A DNA stretch of 38,342 nt, taken from assembly GCA_001584585.1 (NCBI GenBank), contig LSYV01000008.1, positions 485,338 to 523,679 of the forward strand, given 5' to 3'. This DNA comes from Gonium pectorale. Lineage: Eukaryota > Chlorophyta > Chlorophyceae > Chlamydomonadales > Volvocaceae. Positions 10,212 through 22,568 of the stretch are shown one piece after another. Made by a program: the position numbers and the translations under genes. The notes under the pieces are model-generated. The model made no database searches and was not told the origin of the DNA. It was given only the letters and a program-made list of their open reading frames with translations. Position 1 is the first letter of the stretch; every line of letters starts with the position of its first letter.

Positions 10212-13200
10212 CTACAACGACACCATCACTTTCGCGCTTACGCTCGTCGTATGCGTTTTCCTTTTCAACCCAGTCATGAGAGCGTAGCGGCCAGTCCTGC
10301 TTGCAATATTACGTCCCGGCTTCAGCACCATGGGGTTTACCGCACGGCCGGACTGAGCTGCCGCCGACCCACCTTCCGTCCGCCGGCCACGAGACGTGGA
10401 GAACGACGCCGACGCGCCGGGCTGCCCCGCCGGCCCCACCGGCCTGCTGGCGCCCACTGGGGCCGACGACGACGGAGCGCCGCCGCCGCCACGCGCCGCC
10501 GCTGCGCTAGGCGAGCCCGCTACGGACTTGTAGACTGCCATGGCCTGGGCGACCATGGCCGATGGGTCGGTGGTGTTGGCTGGGAGCACCAGGGTGGTGG
10601 TCTCCTTGGCGAGCTCGCGGAAGGCCTGCAGGGCCAGGGCGGTTGAGGCGGGTTGGCGGCTGGGTGGAGCTGGTTGCCGCTGTAGCGGTTGGCGGCTGGC
10701 GGTTGGGGTGGTAGAGCACCCAAACCTCGACCGTATCCGCAGCCAATTACTATCGGACCCACACACCACCCCCCAGAAGCCTCTCCGAGTCGCGCCGGAA
10801 ATCCGCGCCGGGGCGTCGCGACCAGCGACTGACGGTTGAAGACCAGCAGAGCATCTCAACCTGGACAGCATCCGCAAGCCAGCCCAGGTCGCGCCCGCAC
10901 CTCGAGATACTTCTCCGCTACCCGGAGCGCGGCCGCCTCCGCGCCGCCGCCCGCCGTCAGCGCGCCGCTCACGACCGCCAGGCTGCGCGCCGTGGCGTCC
11001 GCTGTGCGGAACAGCGCCTCCGCCTCACCCTCGGCCAGGTTGATGGCTTGCTGGCGGGAGGCCTCGGACGCCAAGATGACCTGCGGCGGTTGGTTGATTC
11101 GGTTGCATACACCCGGGAGTGGGGTAGAGGGTTGTCAGGCATTGTCAGCAGAGAAGCCCTGGGGCGCATTCCTCTCCCCAAAGTCGAAACAACAGACTGA
11201 GCGCTGAGGGTGGGAGGGAGGGGTACGGGCTCCCGGTGGTCCGTCGCCCGACGTCGCAATTTATGTACCACCATGGCCGGGGGGTGACGGTTTATAAGCC
11301 CGAACCCGGGAGTGCGGGGGAGACGAGAGGACTGGTCGGCCTGTGTAGAGCTGTCAACCCCGATTGTCCTGTGCAAACCGGGCTCGCGAAAGGGACTGCA
11401 CCGAGCCACAAAGCACGGCAATAGTAATTTTCGGCCTGGAACACAAGAATTGCCTGACTGGCCTGATGTGTGGGGGTGGGAGGCGCCAGGGGAGGGTCCG
11501 GGTGTTGGCGCCCGGAGGTGCACACCGCCACGGTCGCACGCGTTGGCGCATCGTAAGCCACGAGCTGCCAGTTCATGGACCGACAGGGTGTCGAGGTCCG
11601 GGCGACGCTGACGCAACCTTGGGCTGCTTGCTGCGTTGGCGATCGCGCCCCCAAAGATGTGTGCCCCGCAGGACCTTTCTCCCCGACCATTCATGGAGTA
11701 CGCTTGGGCATGCGACGCGCGCAGACCCGCGCCGTTTCCTTCCATTCAATGTCCGCGCCCGAGGGCCCCCAGTCCCCGCATGTGCAGCTGCCTATGCGAT
11801 CAGCATGCACTGCCCGCCCACCTGCTGCTTGTCCGCCTCCGCCACGTTGATCTTGCTCTGCCGCAGGCCCTCGCTCTCAAGGATGCTGGCGCGCTTGCGC
11901 CGCTCCGCCTCCGCCTGGCGGTCGCGTGGTGGCATGGTGGCGTGGAGGCGTGGAACAAACCAATTGAGTGAACGCGGTGCCGGGCCAGGTATCAAACACG
12001 GTTCATAGGTGGAAGAAGACGGCCCCGTTCGTGCGAGGAAGAGTGCACGCGGGTGTGCATGGACCCCGCACCGTTCGGCCATGGGAAGGGTCTGGGGAGG
12101 CTCCGGCCAGTCTCACGAAGTGCGTCCGAAGCACCGAACCGAAGCGAACCCGAGCGCGAGGGCGGCAGCGTACAGTGCCCCCGCGGCTCGGTCCCCGACC
12201 TCGGTGCCCTACCCCGGGGCGGACCCAGGACAGAGGCAACACACACACACACACCTGCAGCTCCATGGCCTGTACGATACCGCGGGGCGGCATGATGTCC
12301 TTGATCTCGTACCTGTCATGCGTGCGGGTGCCGTTCAAAGGGAGGAATGGCGCACAGGTCGAGTTTTGAAGCCGCGGCATCAGAGTGCGCGATCCGTGCA
12401 TGAGGCAGTGCGTCGACCGTCGCGGCTTCCTGTTTCTACGCGTGAGAGCATTCCCTCTCGGTCGCGCTTTCGTTTATGCTCTCAGTTGCGCTCCCTAGGT
12501 CGCCGTTGGTCCATTACACGGTGCAGTCGAAGGCGCGTTGGTCCATTACACGGTGCAGCTGCAGCCATAAAGTGCTGCAGCTGAAGTCGCGCAGGACGCA
12601 GCAGGCCGCGCACGCATGCCCGGCAGGGACGATGGACGAGGAGGGAGCCCCTCCGTCGAGGAAGGCGACGCTAGGGCGCTCCCTCCCTCCGCGCGGCCCC
12701 GCCCCGCCCCGCACCCGCCCCGCACCTGAGGCACTGCAGCCCCCACGCCTCCGCCGCCTCGTTGATGGACCGGACGATGTTGGCGTTCAGCGCCTGAGGC
12801 CAGGAGGAAAGGAGGGTCCCTTGACCGCACGGAGGAGGCGCCCGGGACGTGGCTGCCGCCCACGCTCCACCAGCGCCCCGCTTGTCGAGTGGGCGGGGGG
12901 CAACGGCTGCAACCCCGGAGCGTACCGGTACCGTACTGCTAACCAGGCACAGCAGGCAGCATCCAGCCAGGATGACCCAGGCTGGTCCACCACCGCCGGG
13001 GCAGCCACGGCACCCACCTCGCGCTCCTCGAACGTCTTGTCCAGGGTGATCTTGCCCAGCTCACTGCAGCGGGGAACCGGGGCAATCAACATGACTGGTC
13101 CGCAGCTCGCGGACATGAATGCATGCTCGCCCGGTGTGGGATACACACATTACGACTGGGACGAGGGCCGGGTGGCCCGCACTGTCCAGGGCGGAGAGGG

Positions 13201-15015
13201 CGGGTCGCGCGTGTCCGCTACTACTGTAAGAAGGCTGTGCGGCGAATCCCCCGTTAAGTGCACGTCAAAAGATACCCAGCGCCCTCCTTAGTGCCCCACC
13301 CTGAACCCGTGGGCACCTGCGCATGGTGGTCTGCGCCAGCTGCCCCACCGCGTACAGCGCGTTGTCCACTCCGTAGCTCGCCTTGAAGGCGTCCATCACC
13401 TGTTCAATGACAGTTGTTGGTTGGGATCAGCCGCGGGGCCCGTCGGTCTGGGTTGGTAAACGGTCTCGGCGCAGGACAGCGGCCCCCCGCCACCGTGCCA
13501 CGTCCCCCAACCCCTGCTGCAAAAGGAGGGCCGATACCGCGGGGTCCATAGCTCCATACGGTATGCATCCTGCAGGTCGGTTCTCGGCCGCAACATGCGG
13601 CATGCGGTGGTACGGTACATAGTTGTGCTGTCGTCAATTGTCGTACGCCGTACCTTAACGTACAGCACGCCGTCAATGGTGATGGTGACGTTGTCCTTGG
13701 TGATGGCGGTCTGCTGGCTGATGGGAATGGGCAGCTCCTTGAGCGAGTGGACGTAGGCGATGCGGTCGACCTGCCAGGGTTGACCCACGGGTCGGGGCGG
13801 GGTGAGGTTGAGCTGGGGTTGGGAATGGGGTGACCCATGGCGCCACGGGACGGGAGCTGAGTGAGATGTCGAGCGGGCGGGGTGTGGGCAAGGGTCGGGC
13901 GAGCCCTTGGGTGGGGCAGACGGCACAGCCGGGCTGCCAGCGGGTCCATCGCCACGGCGTGCGCCCACGAGAGCGTGTGCGCTGCCCCGGGGCCCACCCG
14001 GGGGCCACCGCCGGCCACTTGCATGCTGCCAGACGTCAGCAACCTCTTCACCGCCAGGGGGGCCCCGCCAACGGGGTCCTCGCCGCCGTGCCCCTTTTCA
14101 CCATGGGAATGAGGAAGTGGAGCCCCGACCCGAGGGTCTCCCGGTAGCGGCCAAAGCGCTCGATCACGTAGGCCGTCTTCTCGGGCACGATGCTGGGGCC
14201 GGGGGGATGGTGGGTAGGCGAAATGAGAGTATGGGCGGGAGGCAATCAGGGCTCAGCTACAACATTATGCATCCGTACGCGTGGAACTGCCGCACGCGTG
14301 CAACGGAGCCCGACACTCGTCTCGTGCGAGGAGACAGAGGGCGTGGGCGCATGGCGCAGGGGTGGTGCGGGTACGCCGATGCCCCCGCCGTCACCTGCCC
14401 AGTATGAAGCCCACACCAGCGCCTAGGTTTGCAGTGCGTGTGCGCCTATACCGACCGCGCAAGCAAGGCGATGTAGTCATGTGGGGCCGGTGCGCTAGCT
14501 GCCTAGGTCCAGCACGAGAGCCCACCGTAGGGCCAGTACGCTCTACGCAGCACGATGCCGGCAGTAGAGGCCCCACCCGCGCGCCAACCCGGCCACCCTG
14601 CTGGATATATCGTTCCTTCGCGTGACACGCTCCCTCGTTCTCTTGAGCTTCCTGCTTTCTTGTCCCACGCCACCGTCCCACGTCACCGCCCTGCGCTACC
14701 GCCCTCCACTCACAGAATGCCCACGTTTGCTGGGGTTGACGGCGGATAGTAAAAGTCGCCGTCGCGCCGGGGGAAGCCCCCGCCAAGTCGCATGTGCTGG
14801 GCGGACGAGCTGCTTATCCCGCGGACGCCCTGCCGACACGCCGCCCCCCAAGCAAGCAGCAGCCCCGAGGCAGGCGCTGTGGCTTCAGAAGGCGTCAAAC
14901 AAGCCGACACGCCCGCATGGCCGCTGCCGAGTAGACGAGGCGCGGAAGCGGCCGACGCCGTGCTTCGCGAGATGGCAAGGCCGAGGAGCCGCGCGCTCCG
15001 ACTGCGCGCCGTCAT
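10212..15015 (-). CDS. SLP2: Stomatin-like protein 2 (SPFH/prohibitin family), mitochondrial
   Basis: Ten exons give 483 residues in continuous phase: 15015-14714, 14192-14102, 13770-13654, 13399-13317, 13063-13018, 12793-12726, 12312-12255, 11914-11822, 11080-10901, 10625-10212. Residues 1 to about 75 are Arg/Ser/Ala-rich and look like a mitochondrial presequence. The SPFH domain starts at [16 protein letters not shown] (about 102) and includes [40 protein letters not shown] and [17 protein letters not shown] coiled-coil segment ([16 protein letters not shown]) and the C-terminal AVAEKY-like, [16 protein letters not shown] region follow. An Ala/Gly/Ser-rich tail of about 100 residues ends the protein. 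The order matches human STOML2 throughout. Known family role: an inner-membrane scaffold that binds cardiolipin and prohibitins and organises respiratory complexes and proteases. The start at 15015 is the first ATG before the presequence. The last exon has a broken copy at 3830-4165. Confidence 0.95.
12239..12254. repeat. (AC)n microsatellite at a splice donor
   Basis: Eight AC units abut exon 7 of the stomatin-like gene. On the minus strand the intron therefore opens directly with a GT repeat after CTGCAG. Several potential GT donors lie in register; the first keeps the conserved MELQ/AEAE junction in frame. Confidence 0.9.
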
Positions 15016-17361
15016 GACTAGTATCTATTTAGATCTAGAAGTTTGGATGGGCAAGAGCGAAACCCGGTACTAGGAAGCTCCAACGATGATGTTTGCGACG
15101 CTCCCGCCTACAGCGCGGATCACCCCGTCCACAGAGTCGCTACGTGTTCGCTTCCAAACAAGTAAGAGGCATTGTTACGAAGGGAGTCCCGACTCCTCTA
15201 CTTCCGTATCTTGCAACACTCATCTTGCGCGACACTCACCTCCTCACGTTATCTGAATGGAGGTGTGAATGATTTTATTTTATCCATTGCTCACAGGAAT
15301 ACAGTAGGCTCGGCGGCAGGGGCTATCAGAGGTTCACGCCCCTGCGGGGAATCGCATGAACATGATGTGATAAATGTTGCATGAACTTTCCTGTCAGCAG
15401 TAGAGGAGAGGTACAGAAGCGCACTCCAAAGCCGGACCGGACCCACGGGACGTGGACTGCGGTGACCCCGGTCTCTTTTCCCCGCGGCAGCCCCCATTTG
15501 GGTAGTTAGGAGATTCAAAATCCTATTTGGGTGGGAGGAACGTCACCTTCCTTGCTTTCTAACCGCCCGCCCAACTGGAAACGCCTTCGGGTGCGTGTGA
15601 CCGGAGAGGCTGGCTCCCTCTTCCTTAACAGAGTTCTCTCTTTTTTCAGCCGTAATGCGGTCACAGCACACTATTGTTGTGTAGTGCAAGTACTAAGACA
15701 GCCTTCCCGTTTCCTTTTACTCAGACAGCTGAATTCAAGGCCGTTAGCCACTGTGCAGCGTGGGGCTGCTGGTAGATGTTTGGGGCTGTGGGTACGGCTG
15801 TGGGTACGGCACGGAGCGGCGTGCCAAAAAGCGAGTGAGTTCGGAATGTAATGAACATGGCAACGGCCCTGGCCGTACTCTATACGGAGATGTAGAGGCG
15901 CAGCCCGGCAGGGTGCTGTCGTCCGGTGTGCTGCTTACAAACGGCCCGGCAACCTGCCATGAACCGCATCAACGGCGTGCAATGCTGCATCGTCGTAAAC
16001 AGCGAATGACCGCCCGGATCCGTGCGCGGAAGGTGAAGTGGATTTAGTGGCCTTTCGATAGATCCTGTACTGCAAATACGGCCAGGCGCGCCGGTACCGC
16101 AGCGCCGCTAGAGAATACAGCTGGATGCCCGACAGATCGCACGGGGTCCAGTAATTTTCAGAATCCAGTTGGGGGCGTGTCCTGCTGCGGCGGTGGTACG
16201 GACAGGGGAGCGGTTGGGCGGTCGGCGCACCGTGGAGGATTAAGGGGGCGGCGGGCGCCGCACTTGCGAGCTCTGTGGGTCGAGCCCCGGCGGTGGGCTG
16301 CTTGAGCCGCCACTCGCCGCCGGGCTTGTATGTGCGTAAATCTTGTGGAGCAAACTAACCCCGACGCCCCGAGGCGGGGAACCCGGGGGTTCGCGCGTGT
16401 AACTGTTAGCCAGAAGCCCGAAACGTGCAGATTACACTTTTTTTGTGTGGAAAGGTTATAGGTGGAGAGGCGAAAAAGGGCGCAGACAACGCCTACATTG
16501 CCTTCTCATCAGGGCGCTGCAACGTCGTGGCGACCAAAGCAGTTCACACTCCCTTGCCCGTACCCTTGCGGGCATGCTCATGCGCCATGGTAGGATCATG
16601 GCTGTGATACGCGCTGTCGCCCCACAATGTACCCACTCTTGTAAGCCCGCCTCGAGATGGATTGGCATCTGGCGTAGCGCTGCCAGGCCAGTGTGCTCCC
16701 AAATTACACACGCACAGACCATCCTCAAGAATCCAACAGACGCCAACAAAAACGACCAAACCCAGTCTGCGTGCACACAATCTGCGGTAATACATGCTGG
16801 CAGCGTCGCAGTGACAACGTGCGACCCAGGTGATGTTTGAGGGCAAAAGGCTCAACGAAGGGCGGGGCACAGCGGCAGCCCAGCGCAGCCTTAGCGCACA
16901 TCTCTGTGTACTTCATACTCTGTATGCACAGATTGCAGCATTCTCATATGTACCATGCAACGCATAAGGCCGCAGCGAGCTGCAGCATGCAGTTGGAAGG
17001 CCCGTACCTGCACCACGCGTACGGTTCACCGTATTCAACGTTAACCGGAACAAAAATTTCCCGACGTAAAACGACGTACGTGTCCGTACAAATCCGCTAG
17101 AATGCCGTGCCGAAGGAAAAGCTCGATAAGTGCAAGTGCTGCGACCAAAACATTTCTTCGTGCTGGATAAGCCGGGGCTCCGCTCAGCTCCGTGCAGGCG
17201 GCATATGTTGATATCTATGTGCGGAGGAACGAACCACCGGGTATGTGCTTGCTGTGCTGAGTATGTACTAGGGCACTCGAAGAGAGCCATGCACACCGTA
17301 CACACATGGCGTTACGACGACATGTACGACGACATGTATGAAGGCATGTACGGCCCTTCTC
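15016..17361. other. Intergenic region between pherophorin-type and stomatin-like genes
   Basis: No gene recognised. It should contain the stomatin promoter at the left and the pherophorin 3' untranslated region at the right; a minus-strand TGTAA lies near 16704. A partial dispersed repeat is at 15561-15650. The segments at 15240-15380 and 16420-16760 are less GC-rich than the genes. The short plus-strand open frames (15531-15851, 16445-16840) show no family resemblance. Confidence 0.45.
15561..15650 (+). repeat. Dispersed repeat element, partial copy A
   Basis: This segment (core TGGAAACG...CCTTCGGG, then GGCTCCCTCTT and a T/C-rich run) aligns with the reverse complement of 37812-37900. Identity is around 70-75% by eye. 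The two copies face opposite ways, 22 kb apart, with unrelated flanks. The element family is unknown and no transposon protein is visible. Confidence 0.6.
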
Positions 17362-20300
17362 TCAGACTTGAAAGGAGTTCGTCGGGCAGCAGGTGCCCTC
17401 CGGGTTAAATAACGCATAGCGGCAGCCCGGCCCGTAGCACAGCTGGCCAGGCGAGGCGCAGGGGCCGCTGCTCTCCAGCAGGAAGCACACGCGCAGCGGG
17501 CCGCCCCTCGCCGTCAGCGGGTCCAGGTTGGTCACCTTGAGCGTAACGTACTCGGCGCCGCCCAGCTCCGTCCTGGTGTAGCTGATGGAGGCGTTCTGGC
17601 CGTTGACGGTTGTACGGCGTACGGCACGCCTGGCGTAGCACTCGGGGCCTGCATGAGGCGTGTGCGTGTGTGTTTCGGAGTAAGCACAGGACCACGGGGT
17701 TGGGGTTGGGGGCGATCCGGAGGGGTGGAAGGGGGGTCCGGTGGAGGGCGGGTCCGGCGCGCCGCAAATTGTGCATCGACCGCTGGCTAGCGCTGCCAGG
17801 GCAGCAGGCCAAGGAGGTGTGCCGGCAGCGAAAAGGCAGTGCGCTGCTGCCTTGTGGATCGCGCGCCGTCGCAGCCCTAGCCGCGCCCCCCGCGTGTTGC
17901 ATGTCCGATACTAGGCGCCAGGGGGCGACGTGCGTTGCAGCGCGTGTGTGTATGAGAGGTTCCTGATGGGCTAGCCCGCATCGCAGTACGGCTGCGGAGT
18001 TCCTACACTGCACGTCAACTTACGGACGAGGAGCTCGACCTTCTTCACCGTCATGGAGCAGCAGCTGCTTCCGGCGTCGCACCCGCCGATTGATTCCACC
18101 CGGAGGCACGTGAACCCAGGCGCTGCGGGGTCGGGCCTGTCTAGAATCACGCGCCAGTTGGAGAGGCTCGGCTTACGTTTCTTGCATGCACAAAAAGGGA
18201 ACTGGGCGGCAGCAGCGCCGGGCGGGCCGGCGGCCAGCAGAGGCGACGGCGGCGGCGGTGGAGGTGATGGCGGCGGCGGTGGCGGCGGCGGCGGCGAGGG
18301 CGGTGGCGGCGGGGAGGGCGGTGGCGGCGAGGAACGAGGTGGAGGAGGTGATACAGCCCGGGGGGGTGGCCGGGGACAGTCGCAGAAGAATTTCTGCGGG
18401 GGATACGAGAGGGGCGGGGCAGGAAACCGCCTGCTGACTATATATCACCAGGGACGTCTCAGTGACGCTCGGAATACCGGCACTGCATGGTCGATGAGCA
18501 CGGCACAACGATAGGCCCGGCGGGCAGGAGGATCATTCCCAGCCGCGCGCCCAGTGTGCCGCCCATGCCGGGCATGGGCAGCGCGCCGCCCATGATGCCT
18601 CGCCTGTCGCATCCCGCCACCCCCCACGGCGCGCGGCCAGGCCCAGCTCCTCAGGGCCGCTCGCGCCCACACCCTGCCTGCTCCTCCCCACTCACCAGCG
18701 GGTTGGCCCACACGGTGGCGGCGCTGGTCGGCGGCTCGCACAGCGGCTCGAAGCCCAGCCAGGCCACGGTCTGCAGGCAGCAGGCAGGGGCTGTTGATGA
18801 CAACGGACGGCACGCAGCACCTGGCCACCAGGGCAGGCAGGCAGGCAGACATGCACCTCTCCGCCTGTAACCTTCCCACAGAAAAAAAGGCAAGCAGGCA
18901 GGTTCGACGTGGCCTGCGCCCGCTCGCGCGGCTGCCGCGGCAGCGAGGGCGGCAAGGTGCCCCCGTTTCGGGGTTGCTGCACTGTGACGAGGACCGTCTG
19001 TGTGAGGTGCCGTCGCCACGGGTTTGCACGGCGCTGGGCCAGGGACGACCAGCCGTATGTCCGGATGGTGCACGTGCGATGCGGAGGCGGCGGCGGAGGC
19101 GGAGCGGAGGGAGCATGCGGTCGTGCGAGAGGGCCGCCCCGAACATTCACCAGGTCCCGGAACATACACCAGGTCCCGGAAGTGGTGCTGCGGGAGGATG
19201 GCGCGCGTGCGAGTGGGTGGGCGGGCAAGGCGGCACCCGAAGGCCCGAGCTGTGCTGCCGAAGGGCGCGCCTGACGGCCCTCCCCTTCCCCAGCCCGTTC
19301 TCCGGCCCGTGCATCCGTCCGCTGGGGTCCTCAGCACCCTCCCCTCAAGCCCGGCAGCCCACCACACCACCCAGCGCCCCAGGGGCGATGATGGTCGCCG
19401 GCGGCTCGCGATTCGTGCGTGCCCGCACCCGGCGGTGCATGAACCTTTGACGGCAAGCGATGCTCGGCGCGCACCATAACGCCCTAAAACCCTAAAACCC
19501 TAAAATCCTAAAACCCCAAACACCCATACCGACTGCGTAACCACCCGACCCCAACGTAGTGCCGTACATAACCAGCATGCGACCTATCCTACAGCGGTCC
19601 CATCGTGCACCACCTACCGAGGGCGTGGGGCCGGAGGCGGGCAGCAGGACCTTTGCCAGGAACAGGATCTTGCCGACCGGGGTGCGGAAGCTGCCGCAGA
19701 AGCCCTGCTCGTCGAACCCAAACCCCGCCAGCGGCACGTCTATGGTGACGGCCGCCGTGGGCGCGGCCAGCGTGCGGCTCTGCTCAAGGCGGACCGCCGG
19801 CTGCCAGAGGGCGGGCAGCGAGCTGCAGTAGTCGAGGGGCGGCGGCGCCGGGGCGGAGCCCGGATCGGGGGCGAAGTCGTACGGTGGCGGGGCGCCGCCG
19901 TCCGGGGGCGAGTCGAAGCCATAGTTGAAGTCAGGGGGCGTGGCTGCGACGGTGTCGTCCGGGTATGCGACCTGAGGGTGGCAATGAGGGGGGCCATCAA
20001 GAGGGTGGGGTTCAACGCGGGATGGAGGCCAGCGCAAACGCAGAGCAGCGCAGACTGGAAGTGCGCACAACGAGAAGGACTTCGTGGCCCAAAGTGACGT
20101 TGTGGGCGTGCGGGCTGGGCGCGCTCCTGGCGGCATGCAGGAAGCCCGCGCTTCGAGTACCTGCCGCAAAGTGAGCCGCGGGTCTAGGGTTCGGATTTGA
20201 TGCTTGATGGGTCTGGAAGATACTCTGCGTTTCCTCATTCCCCAACCCCTAAATCCATCAGCCGACCGTCCGCGCTGCCGTGTGTTGCGAGCGAGCTGAC

Positions 20301-22568
20301 ACGGCACCGTCGCGACACGGCTGTGGGCGCGCGTCGTCGCGGCATCACTACCCACCCAGCTAAACACCGCGCCGGCCGGCCACAGGCCCGACGGCCTGGT
20401 GAGCACGGCGCGCAAGCTGCCGCCAACCACGTCCAGGGAGGCGTAGCCCGCCAGGGTGATGCTTCCGTTGGCCGCGAAGGAGAGGATGTTGATGTCCGCG
20501 GGCGTGGGCAGCAGGTACCCCACGTCGATGCGGAGCTGGTAGCCGCCGCTGCCGCAGGTCGGCAGGCGCGCGTCGCAGTCACACGTGAGTTCAAGATCCA
20601 TCACTCTGTACGGTTCGTACACCTGGGCAGGTAATGGGGAGGCCGGCGGGGAGCGGACACGCGTGTTGGGGTTGGGGCGGGGGAGGGTGGAGTGCGTCGC
20701 CGAGTGAGGCAGGGGAAGCGTGACCTGGGTATCGGCAAAGACTCAATCGGGAGCACGCTGCTGTTCCATTCAGTGGGCGTATCGCGCCGAGGATCCCCAC
20801 AAACCCACTCAACCCAGTGCAGTGCACGGTATGAAGCATGGGAAACGGTACGGTATAGGTACGAAAATCCGTACCATCTCGTAGTCGCCGTTGTCGTACA
20901 CACCGCGGTCGCATTTTGTCGTGCCGGCGAAAGCGGCTCGTCCCTGTGGGCAGCGTGTTGCACGTGGGGGGGGGGGCGAGACTGGGGCCCAATTGCACAG
21001 CAGTACGAGGAGATGCGGCGGGGAAAGGCTTGCGCGGCCAGCGGGCATAGCGGGATGAGGCTACATTGTTAGGAGCAAGAGACCGGAATCTGGAGACTAG
21101 CGTGCCACCACGAGCGACCCGCGGCGCCGCGGGTCAACTGGGTGCATGCTGGTCGTCACAACACCCTGCGACACCGTGACTAATTGGGTTACCCTGTATA
21201 CTCCCCACGACGGAAAAGGCCCTCTGGTGTAAGAGCACCCGAACCCTGCCGCCCCGGCGGCTCTGCTGCTTGCGGGATCTGGCGGCTACGACCACGCGCA
21301 CGCGCCGCACCAACGCGCGCGACACGCTGCTACCCCTGGCAAGCTGGCATCCACGGCGGCATGATGCCCGAAAGGAAGCGCGCAACACACGCGCCAGCCA
21401 AACCGCCCGGAGCATCACCAGTACCCCACCGACTGGAGCCACCGCCTGAATCCCATGGGGCCCACCTGGAAGGGGGCAAACTCGGGCGCTAAACCCGCCA
21501 GCACAGGGATGTACACCTTCACAAAGAGCGCCGCGATCTGGGTGGAGCGTTCGCAGGGCGGCTCGCCGGAGAAGCCCGTGAAGGCCGGCCGCGAGAGCTG
21601 CACGAAGGGGATGCTGAAGGTGATGGTTGCGGCGCCCGGCGGGACCGCGACCGTGTTCGCCAGGAGGCCGGCTGGGGCGATCTCCTGGGACGTGAGTCCG
21701 CACACGTCACGGTAGAGCAGCGGGCTTTTCTGCGGGTGGCATCGGGGCAGGTCCGGCATGGGTCTGTGAAGGAAACATCACGCGTACTGGAAGCGTCGCG
21801 CCTTCGCGTGTGCAGGTCCGTGGAAGTGTGGCTCCCTTAACTGCGGCTCACAAATTCTTGTGCTGGCCATGTGCACGCCCAAACGCGAGCGGTGATCAGC
21901 GATGGCCACATCGCGGCTGCAAGAGGAGATGTGTGGGCCTGGATGGGCTTGGGTTGGCCTACGTAGTGCCTGCGCCAGTGTGTTTTATATGCGTGCGTGA
22001 CGGCCGGCCATAACAGGTCTGGAAGTAGACAGTCAGCACGAGCATGCGCCCATCCGGCGAGATAAAGAGGGAGTCGTGGAGAGCGTAGGGCTTTGAGGCC
22101 TTGTCAGTCCTTTTTGAGAGCTGCCGTGCCACTCACCCAGCTGACGACGACCCCCCGCGGCCACGGCAGGCTCCATTGGTTGGAGACAGTCACGGTGACG
22201 GACCCCGCTGGGCTGTTAGCCTGCAGCACCACCGTGCCGATGTCGGTAAAGGGGTACTTGCCGTCGGCTGAGGGAACAGTCGATACGACCGTCAGGTTGA
22301 AACTGGTGGTGTTGGTCAGGCGGGCTAGGTTGCCATTGTTGAAGTTGATGATGCCGAACTCGTAGCCGCCAGAGCCGCACCGATAGGCTGGGGTGAGGTA
22401 GAAGGGGCCTGGGAAGGACTGCCCGGCCACTAGGTGGGGCCATAAGCTGCCGGATATCAAAATGATGGCGCATGAGACGAGTAGCCGGAAGTGCGCCCAG
22501 CCCAGGGCGGTGGCACCGCGCTTTGCGGAGACCTCGGCGCCACGCAAGGCGACCGTGGCGGCGGCCAT
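17362..22568 (-). CDS. Secreted pherophorin-domain protein with duplicated N-terminal module
   Basis: Exons: 22568-22137, about 22090-22002, about 21763-21430, 20622-20356, 19971-19618, 18770-18696, 18393-18024, 17648-17362. Total is about 735 residues. The 22002/21763 junction uses a weak donor (GTCACG) and is uncertain. The others are well supported. The hydrophobic run at residues 28-49 (RLLVSCAIILISG) suggests a signal peptide ending near AGQS. Two related modules follow, each with a CGSGGY exon ending in a hydrophobic-SW motif at a phase-0 intron, then a Cys-containing exon. Next is a Pro/Ser-rich linker of about 35 residues. The C-terminal pherophorin domain begins at FPFCAC, continues through CCSMTVKKVELLVR and VTNLDPLTARGG, and ends CRYALFNPEGTCCPTNSFQV. 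Pherophorins are extracellular hydroxyproline-rich glycoproteins of the volvocine cell wall and matrix. The start at 22568 gives the shortest leader before the signal; an upstream in-frame codon at 22679 exists. Confidence 0.88.
18244..18351 (-). repeat. Pro/Ser-rich (hydroxyproline-type) linker coding repeat
   Basis: CCG/CCA/CCC/CCT codons with TCx interruptions encode SPPPP and SPPPPP blocks between the N-terminal part and the pherophorin domain. In this family the prolines are hydroxylated and arabinosylated and form a rod-like spacer. The complementary GGC-rich plus strand gives Gly-rich shadow frames. Confidence 0.9.
19482..19517. repeat. Interstitial telomere-type repeat (CCCTAAAA)n
   Basis: Three perfect CCCTAAAA units, one variant TCCTAAAA and a trailing CCCC lie within the pherophorin-gene intron between exons 19971-19618 and 18770-18696. 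The unit is the complement of TTTTAGGG, the Chlamydomonas-type telomere repeat. It is internal, with normal gene sequence on both sides. Confidence 0.9.

Noticed and set aside
16240..16330. Possible tRNA gene, from GGGTCGAGCCCC resembling a B box
   Set aside because: No TTC loop sequence in register, no acceptor stem and no A box at suitable spacing.
18428..18445. TATA-like CTATATATC as a promoter
   Set aside because: It lies in an intron of the pherophorin-type gene, directly upstream of an exon, with no start codon context.
18053..18514. Gly-rich plus-strand frame
   Set aside because: It is a shadow of the Pro/Ser linker and pherophorin exon on the minus strand.
18430..18692. Extra pherophorin exon reading ALPMPGMGGTLGARLG
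   Set aside because: It lacks a donor in a compatible phase, and a stop (after YSERH) follows. Joining 18770-18696 directly to 18393-18024 keeps phase 0.
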